Assembly (NCBI GenBank): GCA_903837345.1
Contig: CAILUG010000057.1
Location: forward strand, 1 to 64,000
From: an uncultured Gammaproteobacteria bacterium
Lineage (GTDB): Bacteria > Pseudomonadota > Gammaproteobacteria > Pseudomonadales > Pseudohongiellaceae
Length of the DNA: 64,000 nt
Reading direction: 5' to 3'
The position numbers and the translations under genes are program-made. The notes below the pieces were generated by a model. That model was not told the DNA's origin. It made no database searches and saw only the letters and a list, made by a program, of their open reading frames with translations. This document shows positions 18,298 to 27,187 of the stretch, in pieces. Numbering within the stretch: the first letter of the stretch is position 1; each line of letters begins with the position of its first letter.

Positions 18298-21177
18298 TTA
18301 TTGCATTATTTCCGCAAGCTTGCGGCGGTTTTCGTTCATGTCCAGATACTGCTTCTGCCATTCGGATATCGCGCTGGCAGGGCTGACCTGTACTGCAGTC
18401 ACCTTGTACTCGGGACAGCTGGTGGCCCAGTCGCTGAACTCGGTAGTGACCACGTTGGCACCGGATTCCGGCATGTGGAAGGTCGTGTAGACAACGCCGG
18501 GCTGCATGCGATCGGAAACCTTCGCGTGCAGGGCAGTATCGCCTTTGCGGCTTCTCAGTGTCACCAGATCGCCATCCTTGATGCCGCGTTCGGATGCATC
18601 ATGTGCATGGATTTCCAGAATATCCTCGTGATGCCACACATTGTTCTCGGTACGGCGGGTTTGGGCGCCGACGTTGTACTGGCTGAGAATGCGGCCGGTA
18701 GTGAGGATGAGCGGAAACCTGGCATTGACGCGTTCTTCGGTAGGCACAAATTCGGTGACCACAAACAAGCCCTTGCCACGCACGAAACCATCGATGTGCA
18801 TGATCGGTGTCCCGTTTGGTGCTGCATCAGTCACTGGCCACTGCATGCTGCCTTCGTGGTCGAGACGATCAAAGCTGACGCGTTTGAAGGTCGGCGTCAG
18901 GCGGGCAATCTCGTCCATGATCTCGGCCGGATTGTTGTAATGCATTTCATAGCCCATCGCTTTGGAAATATCGATGGGGATCTGCCATTCGTGTTTGCCG
19001 GTTTTGGGTGCCATCACCGGACGCACGCGGCCAAGGCGGCGTTCGGCGTTGGTGAAAGTGCCATCCTTCTCGAGGAAGGAAGTGCCTGGCAGGAACACAT
19101 GGGCAAATTTGGCGGTTTCGTTGAGGAACAGGTCACATACCACCAGGCAGTCGAGATTTTCCAGTGCTGCTTCCACGTGATGGGTGTTCGGATCTGACTG
19201 CGCAATGTCTTCACCCTGCACAAACATGCCTTTGTAGATGCCCTTGATGGCAGCATCAAACATGTTGGGGATGCGGTAACCGGGTTCCAGGTCCTGCTCA
19301 ACTCCCCAGGCATTGGAGAACAAGGCATGGGTTTCCGGATCACTGACATGACGGTAGCCTGAGAACTCGTGCGGGAACGAACCCATGTCGCAGGAACCCT
19401 GCACATTGTTCTGGCCACGCAGCGGATTGACGCCACAACCGTTGAAACCGATGTTGCCGGTCAGCATCGCCAGATTGGCCATGCCCATCACCATCGTGGA
19501 GCCCTGTGAGTGTTCGGTAACACCGAGGCCGTAATAAATCGACGCACGTTCGGCGTTGGCATAGCGGCGCGCGGCTTCACGTACCTTGCCGGCATCGCCA
19601 CCGAGCAGGTGAGCAACGGCTTCCGGGGAATTTTTCGGCTGCTTGATAAAGGTGAGCCATTCGTCAAAGGCTTTGGTATCACAACGTGCTTTCACGTAAT
19701 CCCAGTCCGCCAGATTTTCTTCAACAATGGTGTGGGCCATTGCATTGATCAGCGCAACGTTGGAGCCTGGCAACAGCGGAATATGCACGCTGGCCTTTAT
19801 GTGCGGGGAATCCACCAGATCAATGCGGCGCGGATCACATACAACCAGATCAGCGCCTGCGCGCAGACGTGCCTTCATGCGGGAAGCAAACACCGGATGC
19901 GCATCGGTCGGGTTGGCGCCGATCAGCAGCACCATGTCGGTTTCATCAACGCTGGCGAAATCCTGGGTGCCGGCGGAAGTGCCTAGCGTCTGTCTCAGGC
20001 CGTAACCGGTAGGTGAATGGCAAACGCGGGCACAGGTATCAGTATTGTTGTTGCGGAATGCGGTGCGGATCATTTTCTGCACGACCCATACTTCCTCGTT
20101 GGTAGTGCGGGAAGATGTGATGCCGCCAATCGATTTGCGACCGTATTTGCTCTGGATTTCAATGAACTTGCCGGCAGTATATTGAATTGCTTCGTCCCAG
20201 CTGACTTCCTTCCACGGATCAGAAGTCCTGGCACGGATCATCGGTTTCAGGATGCGTTCCTTGTGGGTGGCATAGCCCCAGGAGAAACGGCCCTTGACAC
20301 AGGAGTGGCCATCGTTGGCTTCGCCGCCTTTGGACGGCACCATGCGCACCACCTGGTCACCTTTCATTTCGGCGCGGAAAGTGCAGCCGACGCCGCAATA
20401 GGCGCAAGTGGTTTCCACTGAGTGCTCCGGAGTGCCGAGCTCGATCATTGATTTTTCATTGAGGGTTGCGGTCGGGCAGGCCTGCACGCAGGCGCCACAT
20501 GACACACATTCGGAATTGAGGAAGCCTTCGTCGATACCTGCGCTTACCTTGGAAGCGAAGCCGGTGCCCTGGATGGTGAGGGCGAAAGTGCCTTGCACTT
20601 CTTCGCAGGCACGCACGCAGCGTGAACAGACGATGCACTTGCTGGCTTCGAAAGTGAAATACGGATTGCTTTCATCTTTCGGGCGATCGCAATGGTTGTC
20701 ACCGGCATAGCCGTAACGCACATCGCGCAGGCCGACCGCGCCAGCCATGTCCTGCAATTCGCAGTCGCCGTTGGCAGAGCAGGTGAGACAGTCGAGCGGG
20801 TGGTTGGAGATGTAGAGCTCCATCACGCCTTTGCGCAGCTTGGCAAGTTTGGTGTTCTGGGTAGTGACTTTGAGACCAGGTTCAACCGGCGTGGTGCAGG
20901 AAGCAGGCGTACCGCGGCGACCTTCAATCTCGACCAGACACAAGCGACAGGACCCGAACGGCTCCAGGTTGTCGGTAGCGCACAGCTTGGGTACGGTAAT
21001 TCCCAGTTCCTTGGCTGCGCGCATGATGCTGGTGCCCTTGGGCACAGTTACGCTCTGGCCGTCGATCTCAAGCGTGACCAATTCAGTGCTGGTGCGTAGT
21101 GGCGTACCGTAATCAACCTCGGGAGCAACTGTTTGCGGATCGAAAATGATCGGCTGCATATTGGAAATCGCGTTCAT
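18298..21177 (-). CDS. fdsA: NAD-dependent formate dehydrogenase, alpha (molybdenum) subunit
   Basis: Catalytic subunit of 959 residues oxidising formate to CO2. The N-terminal third is NuoG-like: a [2Fe-2S] site (Cys66, 77, 80, 94), an HxxxC cluster site (His126, Cys130, 133, 139) and two ferredoxin-type [4Fe-4S] sites (CIVCSRC and CVSCGAC). Then come CAYCGVGC for the proximal cluster and the bis-MGD domain with active-site Cys386-His387 in VCHSPT. The catalytic residue is cysteine, so no selenocysteine is used. Its ATG overlaps the fdsB stop (ATGA). The set matches the soluble cytoplasmic FdsGBA enzyme of Cupriavidus and relatives. Confidence 0.95.
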   Translation of the reverse strand: MNAISNMQPIIFDPQTVAPEVDYGTPLRTSTELVTLEIDGQSVTVPKGTSIMRAAKELGITVPKLCATDNLEPFGSCRLCLVEIEGRRGTPASCTTPVEPGLKVTTQNTKLAKLRKGVMELYISNHPLDCLTCSANGDCELQDMAGAVGLRDVRYGYAGDNHCDRPKDESNPYFTFEASKCIVCSRCVRACEEVQGTFALTIQGTGFASKVSAGIDEGFLNSECVSCGACVQACPTATLNEKSMIELGTPEHSVETTCAYCGVGCTFRAEMKGDQVVRMVPSKGGEANDGHSCVKGRFSWGYATHKERILKPMIRARTSDPWKEVSWDEAIQYTAGKFIEIQSKYGRKSIGGITSSRTTNEEVWVVQKMIRTAFRNNNTDTCARVCHSPTGYGLRQTLGTSAGTQDFASVDETDMVLLIGANPTDAHPVFASRMKARLRAGADLVVCDPRRIDLVDSPHIKASVHIPLLPGSNVALINAMAHTIVEENLADWDYVKARCDTKAFDEWLTFIKQPKNSPEAVAHLLGGDAGKVREAARRYANAERASIYYGLGVTEHSQGSTMVMGMANLAMLTGNIGFNGCGVNPLRGQNNVQGSCDMGSFPHEFSGYRHVSDPETHALFSNAWGVEQDLEPGYRIPNMFDAAIKGIYKGMFVQGEDIAQSDPNTHHVEAALENLDCLVVCDLFLNETAKFAHVFLPGTSFLEKDGTFTNAERRLGRVRPVMAPKTGKHEWQIPIDISKAMGYEMHYNNPAEIMDEIARLTPTFKRVSFDRLDHEGSMQWPVTDAAPNGTPIMHIDGFVRGKGLFVVTEFVPTEERVNARFPLILTTGRILSQYNVGAQTRRTENNVWHHEDILEIHAHDASERGIKDGDLVTLRSRKGDTALHAKVSDRMQPGVVYTTFHMPESGANVVTTEFSDWATSCPEYKVTAVQVSPASAISEWQKQYLDMNENRRKLAEIMQ

Positions 21178-22712
21178 TGGAAATCACCCTTGAAGTGTTT
21201 GACTGCACTCATCACTGGCATCGGTGTCAGCCCGCCCATTGCACACAATGAGGCTGACTCCATGGTTTCACACAAATCCTTGAGAATAATGTGCTGCTTG
21301 TCGCGCTCTTTCCCGTCTTTGGCTGCGACGATTTTATCGATGGTCTCCACGCCGCGCACCGAGCCGATACGGCATGGCGTGCACTTGCCGCAGGATTCAT
21401 TCGAACAGAATTCCATGGAGAAGCGTGCCATCTTCGCCATGTTGACGCTGGTGTCGAAAACCACCACGCCGCCGTGGCCGAGCATGCCGCCGACTTTGGC
21501 AAATTCTTCGTAGTCACAAACTGTATCGAGCAGCGAGTCAGGGAAGTAGGCGCCCAGCGGGCCACCAACTTGTACTGCGCGTACCGGTTTGCCAGTGGCG
21601 GTACCGCCACCGAAATCTTCAATCAATTGACGCAGTGTCAGACCAAAGGCTGTTTCCACCAGGCCACCGTGCTTGATGTTGCCGCCGAGCTGGAACGGCA
21701 TGGTGCCAAGTGAGCGGCCGCGACCGAAATTCGCATAATGCTTGCCGCCTTTTTCCAGAATCACCGGAATCGTGGCCAGCGATATCACGTTGTTGACAAC
21801 GGTGGGCTGGCCGAACAACCCTTTCAAAGCCGGCAAGGGCGGCTTGAAACGGATCTGGCCGCGTTTGCCTTCCAGCGATTCCAGCAGTGATGTTTCTTCG
21901 CCGCAGATATAGGCGCCGGCGCCCATGCGGACTTCCATTTCAAACGCCTTGCCGCTGCCAAGAACGTTATTGCCGAGATAGCCGGCGGCACGCGCATTGA
22001 CGATGGCTTCGTTGAGTATGGTCTGGGTCAGCGGATATTCGGAACGCAGATAAACGAAACCTTTGGTGGCGCCCACTGCGATACCGGCGATGGTCATGCC
22101 TTCGATAAGCGACAACGGATCGCCTTCCATGATCATGCGATCGGAGAAAGTGCCGCTGTCGCCTTCATCAGCGTTGCATACGATGTATTTCTGCGCAGCA
22201 TTGGCATCCATCACTGTGCGCCACTTGATGCCGGTCGGAAATGCCGCACCACCACGACCGCGCAGACCGGATTCAAGCACTTCCTGCACAATGGCCTTGC
22301 CATCCTTTTTCAGTGCATTCTGCAGACCGGTGAAACCGCCGAGTTTTTTGTACTCTTCAACAGATGTTGCCGCTATCAGGCCGCAGCGTGCGAAAGTCAG
22401 GCGCTGCTGGTGCTTGAACCACGGCAGATTCTCGACATTGCCGAGAGCCAGTTTGTGTTTGCCACCACCAAGGAAATCGGCATCGAACAATTCAGCAATG
22501 TCTTCGATCTGAACCGGGCCGTAACCAATGCGGCCGGCAGCAGTCTCCACTTCCACCAATGGTTCCAGGAAGCAGGCACCGCGTGAGCCGTTGCGGACTA
22601 TTTCAATCGGCAGATTCCGGTATTTGGCCTCGGTGATGATGGCATCGACGAGGAGTTCAGCGCCAAGTGAAGAGGCGGTGGTTTCGCGCGGGATGTAGAT
22701 ACGTGTCGTCAT
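21174..22712 (-). CDS. fdsB: NAD-dependent formate dehydrogenase, beta (NADH/FMN) subunit
   Basis: NuoF-like diaphorase subunit of 512 residues that passes electrons from fdsA to NAD+. It has an N-terminal thioredoxin-like segment, then the NADH and FMN-binding domain with RGRGGAAFPTGIKWR and AYICGEETSLLESLEGKRG. The C-terminal [4Fe-4S] site is ESCGKCTPCRIG. The length fits FdsB. It starts one base after the fdsG stop and overlaps fdsA by four bases, so the three subunits are translationally coupled. Confidence 0.95.
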   Translation of the reverse strand: MTTRIYIPRETTASSLGAELLVDAIITEAKYRNLPIEIVRNGSRGACFLEPLVEVETAAGRIGYGPVQIEDIAELFDADFLGGGKHKLALGNVENLPWFKHQQRLTFARCGLIAATSVEEYKKLGGFTGLQNALKKDGKAIVQEVLESGLRGRGGAAFPTGIKWRTVMDANAAQKYIVCNADEGDSGTFSDRMIMEGDPLSLIEGMTIAGIAVGATKGFVYLRSEYPLTQTILNEAIVNARAAGYLGNNVLGSGKAFEMEVRMGAGAYICGEETSLLESLEGKRGQIRFKPPLPALKGLFGQPTVVNNVISLATIPVILEKGGKHYANFGRGRSLGTMPFQLGGNIKHGGLVETAFGLTLRQLIEDFGGGTATGKPVRAVQVGGPLGAYFPDSLLDTVCDYEEFAKVGGMLGHGGVVVFDTSVNMAKMARFSMEFCSNESCGKCTPCRIGSVRGVETIDKIVAAKDGKERDKQHIILKDLCETMESASLCAMGGLTPMPVMSAVKHFKGDFQ

Positions 22713-22713
22713 C

Positions 22714-23253
22714 TCACTTGCTCCCTTCTTTTGATGAAGACACTTTGCCGGCCAGGACAGTGGTCAGCTTCTTGAACGAATCGGCAGTAACGCGACCATA
22801 GGTCTGCTTGTCCACCATCACGTTGGGTGAACAGGCGCAGTTGCCCAAACAATATACTTTTTCAAGGGTAAAGTTGCCGTCAGCAGTGGTTTCGTGGAAA
22901 TCACAACCCAGTTGTTGTTTGATCGAAGCAGTCAGCGCTTCCGAGCCCATGGCCTGACAGGCTTCTGCCTGGCAAACCCGTATCGTGTAGCGGCCCGGTT
23001 TGCTGCGACGGAAGTCGTGGTAAAAGCTGGTGACGCCATGCACTTCGGCACGCGATACATTGAAAAGTTTGCCCAGCATTGGCATCGCAGCTTCGTCGAC
23101 GTAACCGAAAGTTTCCTGCAATTTGTGAAGGGCGCTAATCAGCGCACCGGGCTGGTCTTTGAACTCTTGCACCACGGCAGTGGCGACTTCGAGCGTGAAT
23201 TCCTGCAAGCGGGCAGGACTGGCTGCTGGCATCATGGGTTGATTTCGACTCAA
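22714..23253 (-). CDS. fdsG: NAD-dependent formate dehydrogenase, gamma subunit
   Basis: NuoE-like subunit of up to 179 residues that carries a [2Fe-2S] cluster. The cysteines are in CQAEACQAMG and CLGNCACSPN. It is the first gene of fdsGBA. The longest start is a TTG at 23253; ATGs at 23235 and 23232 give products six or seven residues shorter, and no start has a clear ribosome site. A 22-base perfect palindrome lies about 85 bases upstream. The fdsC homologue (fdhD) is not adjacent, and no fdsD was found. Confidence 0.93.
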   Translation of the reverse strand: MSRNQPMMPAASPARLQEFTLEVATAVVQEFKDQPGALISALHKLQETFGYVDEAAMPMLGKLFNVSRAEVHGVTSFYHDFRRSKPGRYTIRVCQAEACQAMGSEALTASIKQQLGCDFHETTADGNFTLEKVYCLGNCACSPNVMVDKQTYGRVTADSFKKLTTVLAGKVSSSKEGSK

Positions 23254-23337
23254 TGAAAGAGCATCGGCCGTCTATCCATAAGCAACGGATTTGCTCGAAT
23301 ATCTTAAAAAATACCATTACTTTCAGTACATTGCTTG

Positions 23338-23359
23338 AGCCGAACCGTCCGGTTCGGCT
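23338..23359. promoter_or_regulatory. Perfect palindrome upstream of fdsG, possible operator
   Basis: Two 10-base arms (AGCCGAACCG and its complement) are separated by TC in the 230-base gap between the propeller gene and fdsG. No run of T follows on either strand, so it does not look like a terminator. Its position upstream of the formate dehydrogenase operon fits an operator for a dimeric regulator. No regulator gene is next to it, so this remains an inference. Confidence 0.4.
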
Positions 23360-23483
23360 GCGCATTCTAGCACGCGGTTTTCAGAGGCGGCAATGTAAAA
23401 AAGTCGCAGGATGCTACCTGCTCACAAAGGGTCTCACAAGCGGGAATTACGACACAAAAGTGCATCAGCCCAAAAGCCGGATT

Positions 23484-24998
23484 TCAAGGTGCCAGCATCA
23501 GCAACACATTGCCTTGCATGCCATTTTTTACCCCGACGTAACCGGACGGTACCAACAGATGTTTGCCTGCTACCACCGGGCCAGCTGCGCCCAGGGATCC
23601 CCCTTTGCCGGCCACACCATTGACTCCACTGAACTCCTTGACGGTATCCAGTTGCCACAGCACCTTGCCATTGGAGGTGGCCAGTGCCCGCAGCACTCCG
23701 TCCCAGCCCCCTGATAAAACCAGATCATTGCTCACGGTCAGCGGGCCATCCTGGCCTTTAAGTGTTACTTTAGAATTGGATGGCAACATATTGGAAAACC
23801 AAAGTTTTTTTCCATCTGAAAGACGCAGTGCAACAACACCGCCAGAGCCCAGACCAAAATAGGCGTTTTGGCCATCATTGGCACCGCCCCAAACGACTTT
23901 GCCACCGAACTCGCTGGTGTTTTCCACTACAGCCGTACGCCACAGCTGTGAGCCGCCAGCCAATGAAAATGCCCTGATCCAACCGCTTTTCTGGCCAGCC
24001 ACCAGATACTCGGTAGCGCCGGATGTCACCAGCATGGCTGGCGACCCGTAGTCCTGATCAGGACCACAATGGCTGGGCGCATTGGGCGCCAGACAGGTGA
24101 CTGTCCAGATATCGTCAGAGGTGCCCTGGTTGATCCACAGCAGGTGGCCATCCAGCAGATCCATGCCCAGTACCGCATCGGTCGCGATATCAGCAGGCGC
24201 GGAATAAGCATCACCCGTGGTCACGAAAATGCGTTTGCCGGCCAGATCGATTGTGGGTGCACTCCAGCTGGCGGCGCCGGATGGTCCCTGGGTATTGGTG
24301 CCGGTTGGTTGGGCGGCAGTCTGGATCGTGTAGCTCTGCCAAAGTTTCTTTCCGCTGAGCGCATCCAGACTGACTATGCTGCCGCGAAACGAGCAGCACC
24401 GATAGGTGGGCACGGCGGCCAGACCTTCTTCGCTGGACGAGACCGGAACCAGCAGTCGGAATGGGTGTGGAGCATCCGGCAGGGCCACAAATTGCGGCGA
24501 GCCGGTGAGGATGGCAGCCGGATGGGTGTCGACCTTGCTCTGCCAGAGTTGTTTGCCGGTAACAGCATCAAGCGCATAGGTATTGGCATTGCGATCACCG
24601 AAATACAGCAAGTGCTTGTCACCAATGGTTGCCATTGCCGGGGCAGTGCGTACGCCGGCTTGCGCCTTGTAGGTCCAGTAAACACAGGCAGACTCCAGAT
24701 CAAGCGCATAAACCTCGCCACTGTCGACGCCGATATAAACCACATCACCATGCACAACCGGATTGCCAACAACCGAACTTACGCCGGGAAACGCAAATGC
24801 CCAGTGCAGATGCAACGATGCCAGATCTTTGCTGTTGAGGCCGTCAGAGTTGTAGCGACTGTTGGCAGGGCCATTGCCCCAGCCCAGCCATTGCGATGAG
24901 CCGGCGAGAGTGGGCGCCTTGTCGCAACTGGCGGCAACAGCAGGCCCGGCAATCACAAAATGCAAAGCCAGCCAGATACAGGCTGTCGAAAGTTTCAT
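23484..24998 (-). CDS. Exported PQQ-type beta-propeller protein (PVA dehydrogenase-like)
   Basis: Product of 504 residues with a signal peptide ending near residue 22. The repeats carry the tryptophan-docking pattern of PQQ propellers (SGEVYALDLES, ANTYALDAVTGKQLWQS, KVLWQLDT). The opening QWLGWGNGPANSRYN and the HLHWAFAFPG block resemble polyvinyl-alcohol-dehydrogenase-like proteins. Unlike those it has no CxxCH heme site, so any electrons must leave through another carrier. Its start overlaps the fdhD stop by four bases, which is unexpected for a periplasmic protein following a cytoplasmic sulfurtransferase. The substrate is unknown and the protein might even lack PQQ. Confidence 0.78.
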   Translation of the reverse strand: MKLSTACIWLALHFVIAGPAVAASCDKAPTLAGSSQWLGWGNGPANSRYNSDGLNSKDLASLHLHWAFAFPGVSSVVGNPVVHGDVVYIGVDSGEVYALDLESACVYWTYKAQAGVRTAPAMATIGDKHLLYFGDRNANTYALDAVTGKQLWQSKVDTHPAAILTGSPQFVALPDAPHPFRLLVPVSSSEEGLAAVPTYRCCSFRGSIVSLDALSGKKLWQSYTIQTAAQPTGTNTQGPSGAASWSAPTIDLAGKRIFVTTGDAYSAPADIATDAVLGMDLLDGHLLWINQGTSDDIWTVTCLAPNAPSHCGPDQDYGSPAMLVTSGATEYLVAGQKSGWIRAFSLAGGSQLWRTAVVENTSEFGGKVVWGGANDGQNAYFGLGSGGVVALRLSDGKKLWFSNMLPSNSKVTLKGQDGPLTVSNDLVLSGGWDGVLRALATSNGKVLWQLDTVKEFSGVNGVAGKGGSLGAAGPVVAGKHLLVPSGYVGVKNGMQGNVLLMLAP

Positions 24999-25846
24999 CG
25001 GCTCATCTGCACTTGATCAGTAATCCGGAAAGCACCATTGTAGATATTGCAGCCATGTTCATTGAGAAAGCCGACCAGCGTCAGGTTGTATTCCCTGGCC
25101 AGCTCCACCGCCAATGATGAGGGTGCGCCCACTGCAGCCAGCAGCGGGCAGCCTGCAGCCAGCGCTTTCTGCATCAGCTCGAAGCTGGCTCTGCCACTGA
25201 CCAGTATTGCATGGTGTGACAACGGCAATTGCTTTTGCTGCAGACGATGTCCAATCAATTTGTCCAGTGCATTGTGACGGCCGACATCCTCGGTAATGTC
25301 GGAAATGGTGCCGGCTGTATCAAACAACGCAGTAGCGTGGTTGCCGCCGGTGAGTTCAAACAGTTTTTGCCGGCCTGTCAGCTGGTTTACCACTTGCAGC
25401 AGTTTTGCGAGCGGCAGCCGGAAGTTGTCATCCTGCACTGCTGCAAAACCGGCAAGGCTCAGGCTTTCCAGCGATGACTTGCCGCACACTCCACAACTGG
25501 AAGTGACATAGAAATTCCTTTCCAGACGCACGACATCAAAAACAGTTTCATCTTTCAGTTCGATCCTGATGACGTTGTCTGCGGATTGTTCGAGCGAAAG
25601 CAGCTCATCAAGGTTCCTGATGATGCTTTCGCTGTAGAGGAAACCGAGGGCAAGCGCGATGTCTTCGCCTGGTGTACGCATGGTGATGGCAATGCTTTTG
25701 TGCACACGCCCCTTGCGGGAATCACGATAGCCCAGCCGGATTTCGAGTGGTTCCTCAACCGCCAGCGTGTCATCAAGTTCGGAACGGGTGCCGTCCCGCC
25801 AGCGGATGATTTTGGTTGTTGTACGTGAGGAGGGGGTTGGGGACAT
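24995..25846 (-). CDS. fdhD: Formate dehydrogenase accessory sulfurtransferase
   Basis: Protein of 283 residues that moves sulfur from the cysteine desulfurase to the molybdenum cofactor of formate dehydrogenase. The reactive CxxC is in SCGVCG (Cys118, Cys121), and the DVGRHNALDKLIG and SGRASFELMQKAL blocks of the family are present. It corresponds to fdsC of the fds operons but lies upstream of the structural genes, separated by the propeller gene. It begins nine bases from the CorB-type gene. Confidence 0.95.
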   Translation of the reverse strand: MSPTPSSRTTTKIIRWRDGTRSELDDTLAVEEPLEIRLGYRDSRKGRVHKSIAITMRTPGEDIALALGFLYSESIIRNLDELLSLEQSADNVIRIELKDETVFDVVRLERNFYVTSSCGVCGKSSLESLSLAGFAAVQDDNFRLPLAKLLQVVNQLTGRQKLFELTGGNHATALFDTAGTISDITEDVGRHNALDKLIGHRLQQKQLPLSHHAILVSGRASFELMQKALAAGCPLLAAVGAPSSLAVELAREYNLTLVGFLNEHGCNIYNGAFRITDQVQMSR

Positions 25847-25855
25847 TTCGATGCA

Positions 25856-27166
25856 TCAGTCGTAGATATTGGCCTGCATTTCGGACAGATCTTCGCTGCC
25901 GGGACTGGCCGCTTCCCACATGCGTACCGATTTGATCTGGTTGTCTGTGGTTTGCAGTATTTCGGCACAGTAACCATTGAGGCGCAGGCCGATCTGGTTG
26001 TCGGGGATGCTTTCGAGTTCTTCCATCAGGAGTCCGTTCAGGGTTTTTGGGCCGTTGGTAGGCAAGTGCCAATGCAAGGCCCGATTCAGGTCGCGCACGG
26101 AAGTACTGCCGTCCAGCACGTATGTGCCGTCATCCTGCGGATAGATTTCCGGCGTTTCTTCGGAAAGATTGGTAGTGAAGTTGCCGACGATCTCTTCCAG
26201 GATATCTTCCAGAGTTACCACGCCGATGACTACTCCGTATTCGTCGACGACGATGGCCATGCGCTTGCGGTTTTTCTGGAAATTCACCAGTTGGGTCGGC
26301 AGGGCAGTACTTTCGGGTACGAAGTAGGCTTCATCGGCATGTTCCAGCAGTTCAACCTTGGAGGCGTGCTCAAGTTGCATCCATCTGGCGGCATTGCGCA
26401 TGTGCAGCATGCCTACCACGTTGTTGAGATCGCCGTGATAGACCGGCAGGCGGGTGTGCTGGCTGTTCAGCAGCACCTGCATGATTTCATCGGGATCGTC
26501 GTCAAGGTTGATGCCCACTACTTCATTGCGGGGAATCATGATGTCGTTGACGGTGACCTTCTCCAGGTCAAGCACGTTCAACAGGATGTTCTGGCGCTGG
26601 GCGGGCAGCTGCCGGCCGGATTCGTCGACGATGCTGCGCAGTTCATCCTGGCTCAGTTGATGGTGTGAATTGTCCCGGTGCTTGAACCCGAGCAATCTGA
26701 CAAACAGCGCTGAAATGTTGCTTAGTGCCCATACCAGCGGATGCATGGCCTTGAGCAGCCAGCGCAAGATGACAGAAGAAGGAAAGGCGATGGTTTCCGG
26801 ATACATCGCTGCAATTGTTTTCGGGGTCATTTCGGCAAAAACAAGCAGCAGGAAAGTTACCAGCAGGGAGGCGGCATATATGTATTTGTCATTATTGCCC
26901 CAGATCCTGATGGCAATGATGGTGGTGAGGGTTGCGGCCAACCCGTTGATGACAGTGCTGCCGATCAGCACCACGCCAATAAGCTTTCCGGGATTGGCAA
27001 GCAGCATGGACGAACGTATCGCGCCGCGATGGCGCTGTTTGGACAGATGCCGCAAACGGAAACGGTTCAACGACAGCATTGCGGTTTCTGATCCTGAAAA
27101 AAACGCGGAAACCAGGATCAGCACCAGCAGTGCTATGAACATGTAATCTAGGGAGTTGTCTTCCAC
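25856..27166 (-). CDS. CNNM/CBS-domain membrane protein, CorB/HlyC-CorC family
   Basis: Protein of 436 residues with an N-terminal DUF21 (CNNM) membrane domain, four hydrophobic segments with the AFFSGSETAMLSLNRFRL start motif, a CBS pair (about 200-320, including IMIPRNEVV and VVDEYGVVIGVVTLEDILEEIVG) and a C-terminal CorC_HlyC domain. Family members are linked to Mg2+ or Co2+ efflux. The start is a GTG at 27166; the ATG at 27142 is possible but would cut the conserved N-terminus. The position next to the ypjD-ffh block is typical of Gammaproteobacteria. Confidence 0.93.
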   Translation of the reverse strand: MEDNSLDYMFIALLVLILVSAFFSGSETAMLSLNRFRLRHLSKQRHRGAIRSSMLLANPGKLIGVVLIGSTVINGLAATLTTIIAIRIWGNNDKYIYAASLLVTFLLLVFAEMTPKTIAAMYPETIAFPSSVILRWLLKAMHPLVWALSNISALFVRLLGFKHRDNSHHQLSQDELRSIVDESGRQLPAQRQNILLNVLDLEKVTVNDIMIPRNEVVGINLDDDPDEIMQVLLNSQHTRLPVYHGDLNNVVGMLHMRNAARWMQLEHASKVELLEHADEAYFVPESTALPTQLVNFQKNRKRMAIVVDEYGVVIGVVTLEDILEEIVGNFTTNLSEETPEIYPQDDGTYVLDGSTSVRDLNRALHWHLPTNGPKTLNGLLMEELESIPDNQIGLRLNGYCAEILQTTDNQIKSVRMWEAASPGSEDLSEMQANIYD

Positions 27167-27187
27167 GCAGCAATTTCGCCTGTGTAA

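Noticed and set aside
20015-20030. Selenocysteine codon in formate dehydrogenase
   Set aside because: The active-site codon is for cysteine (VCHSPT), and there is no in-frame TGA.
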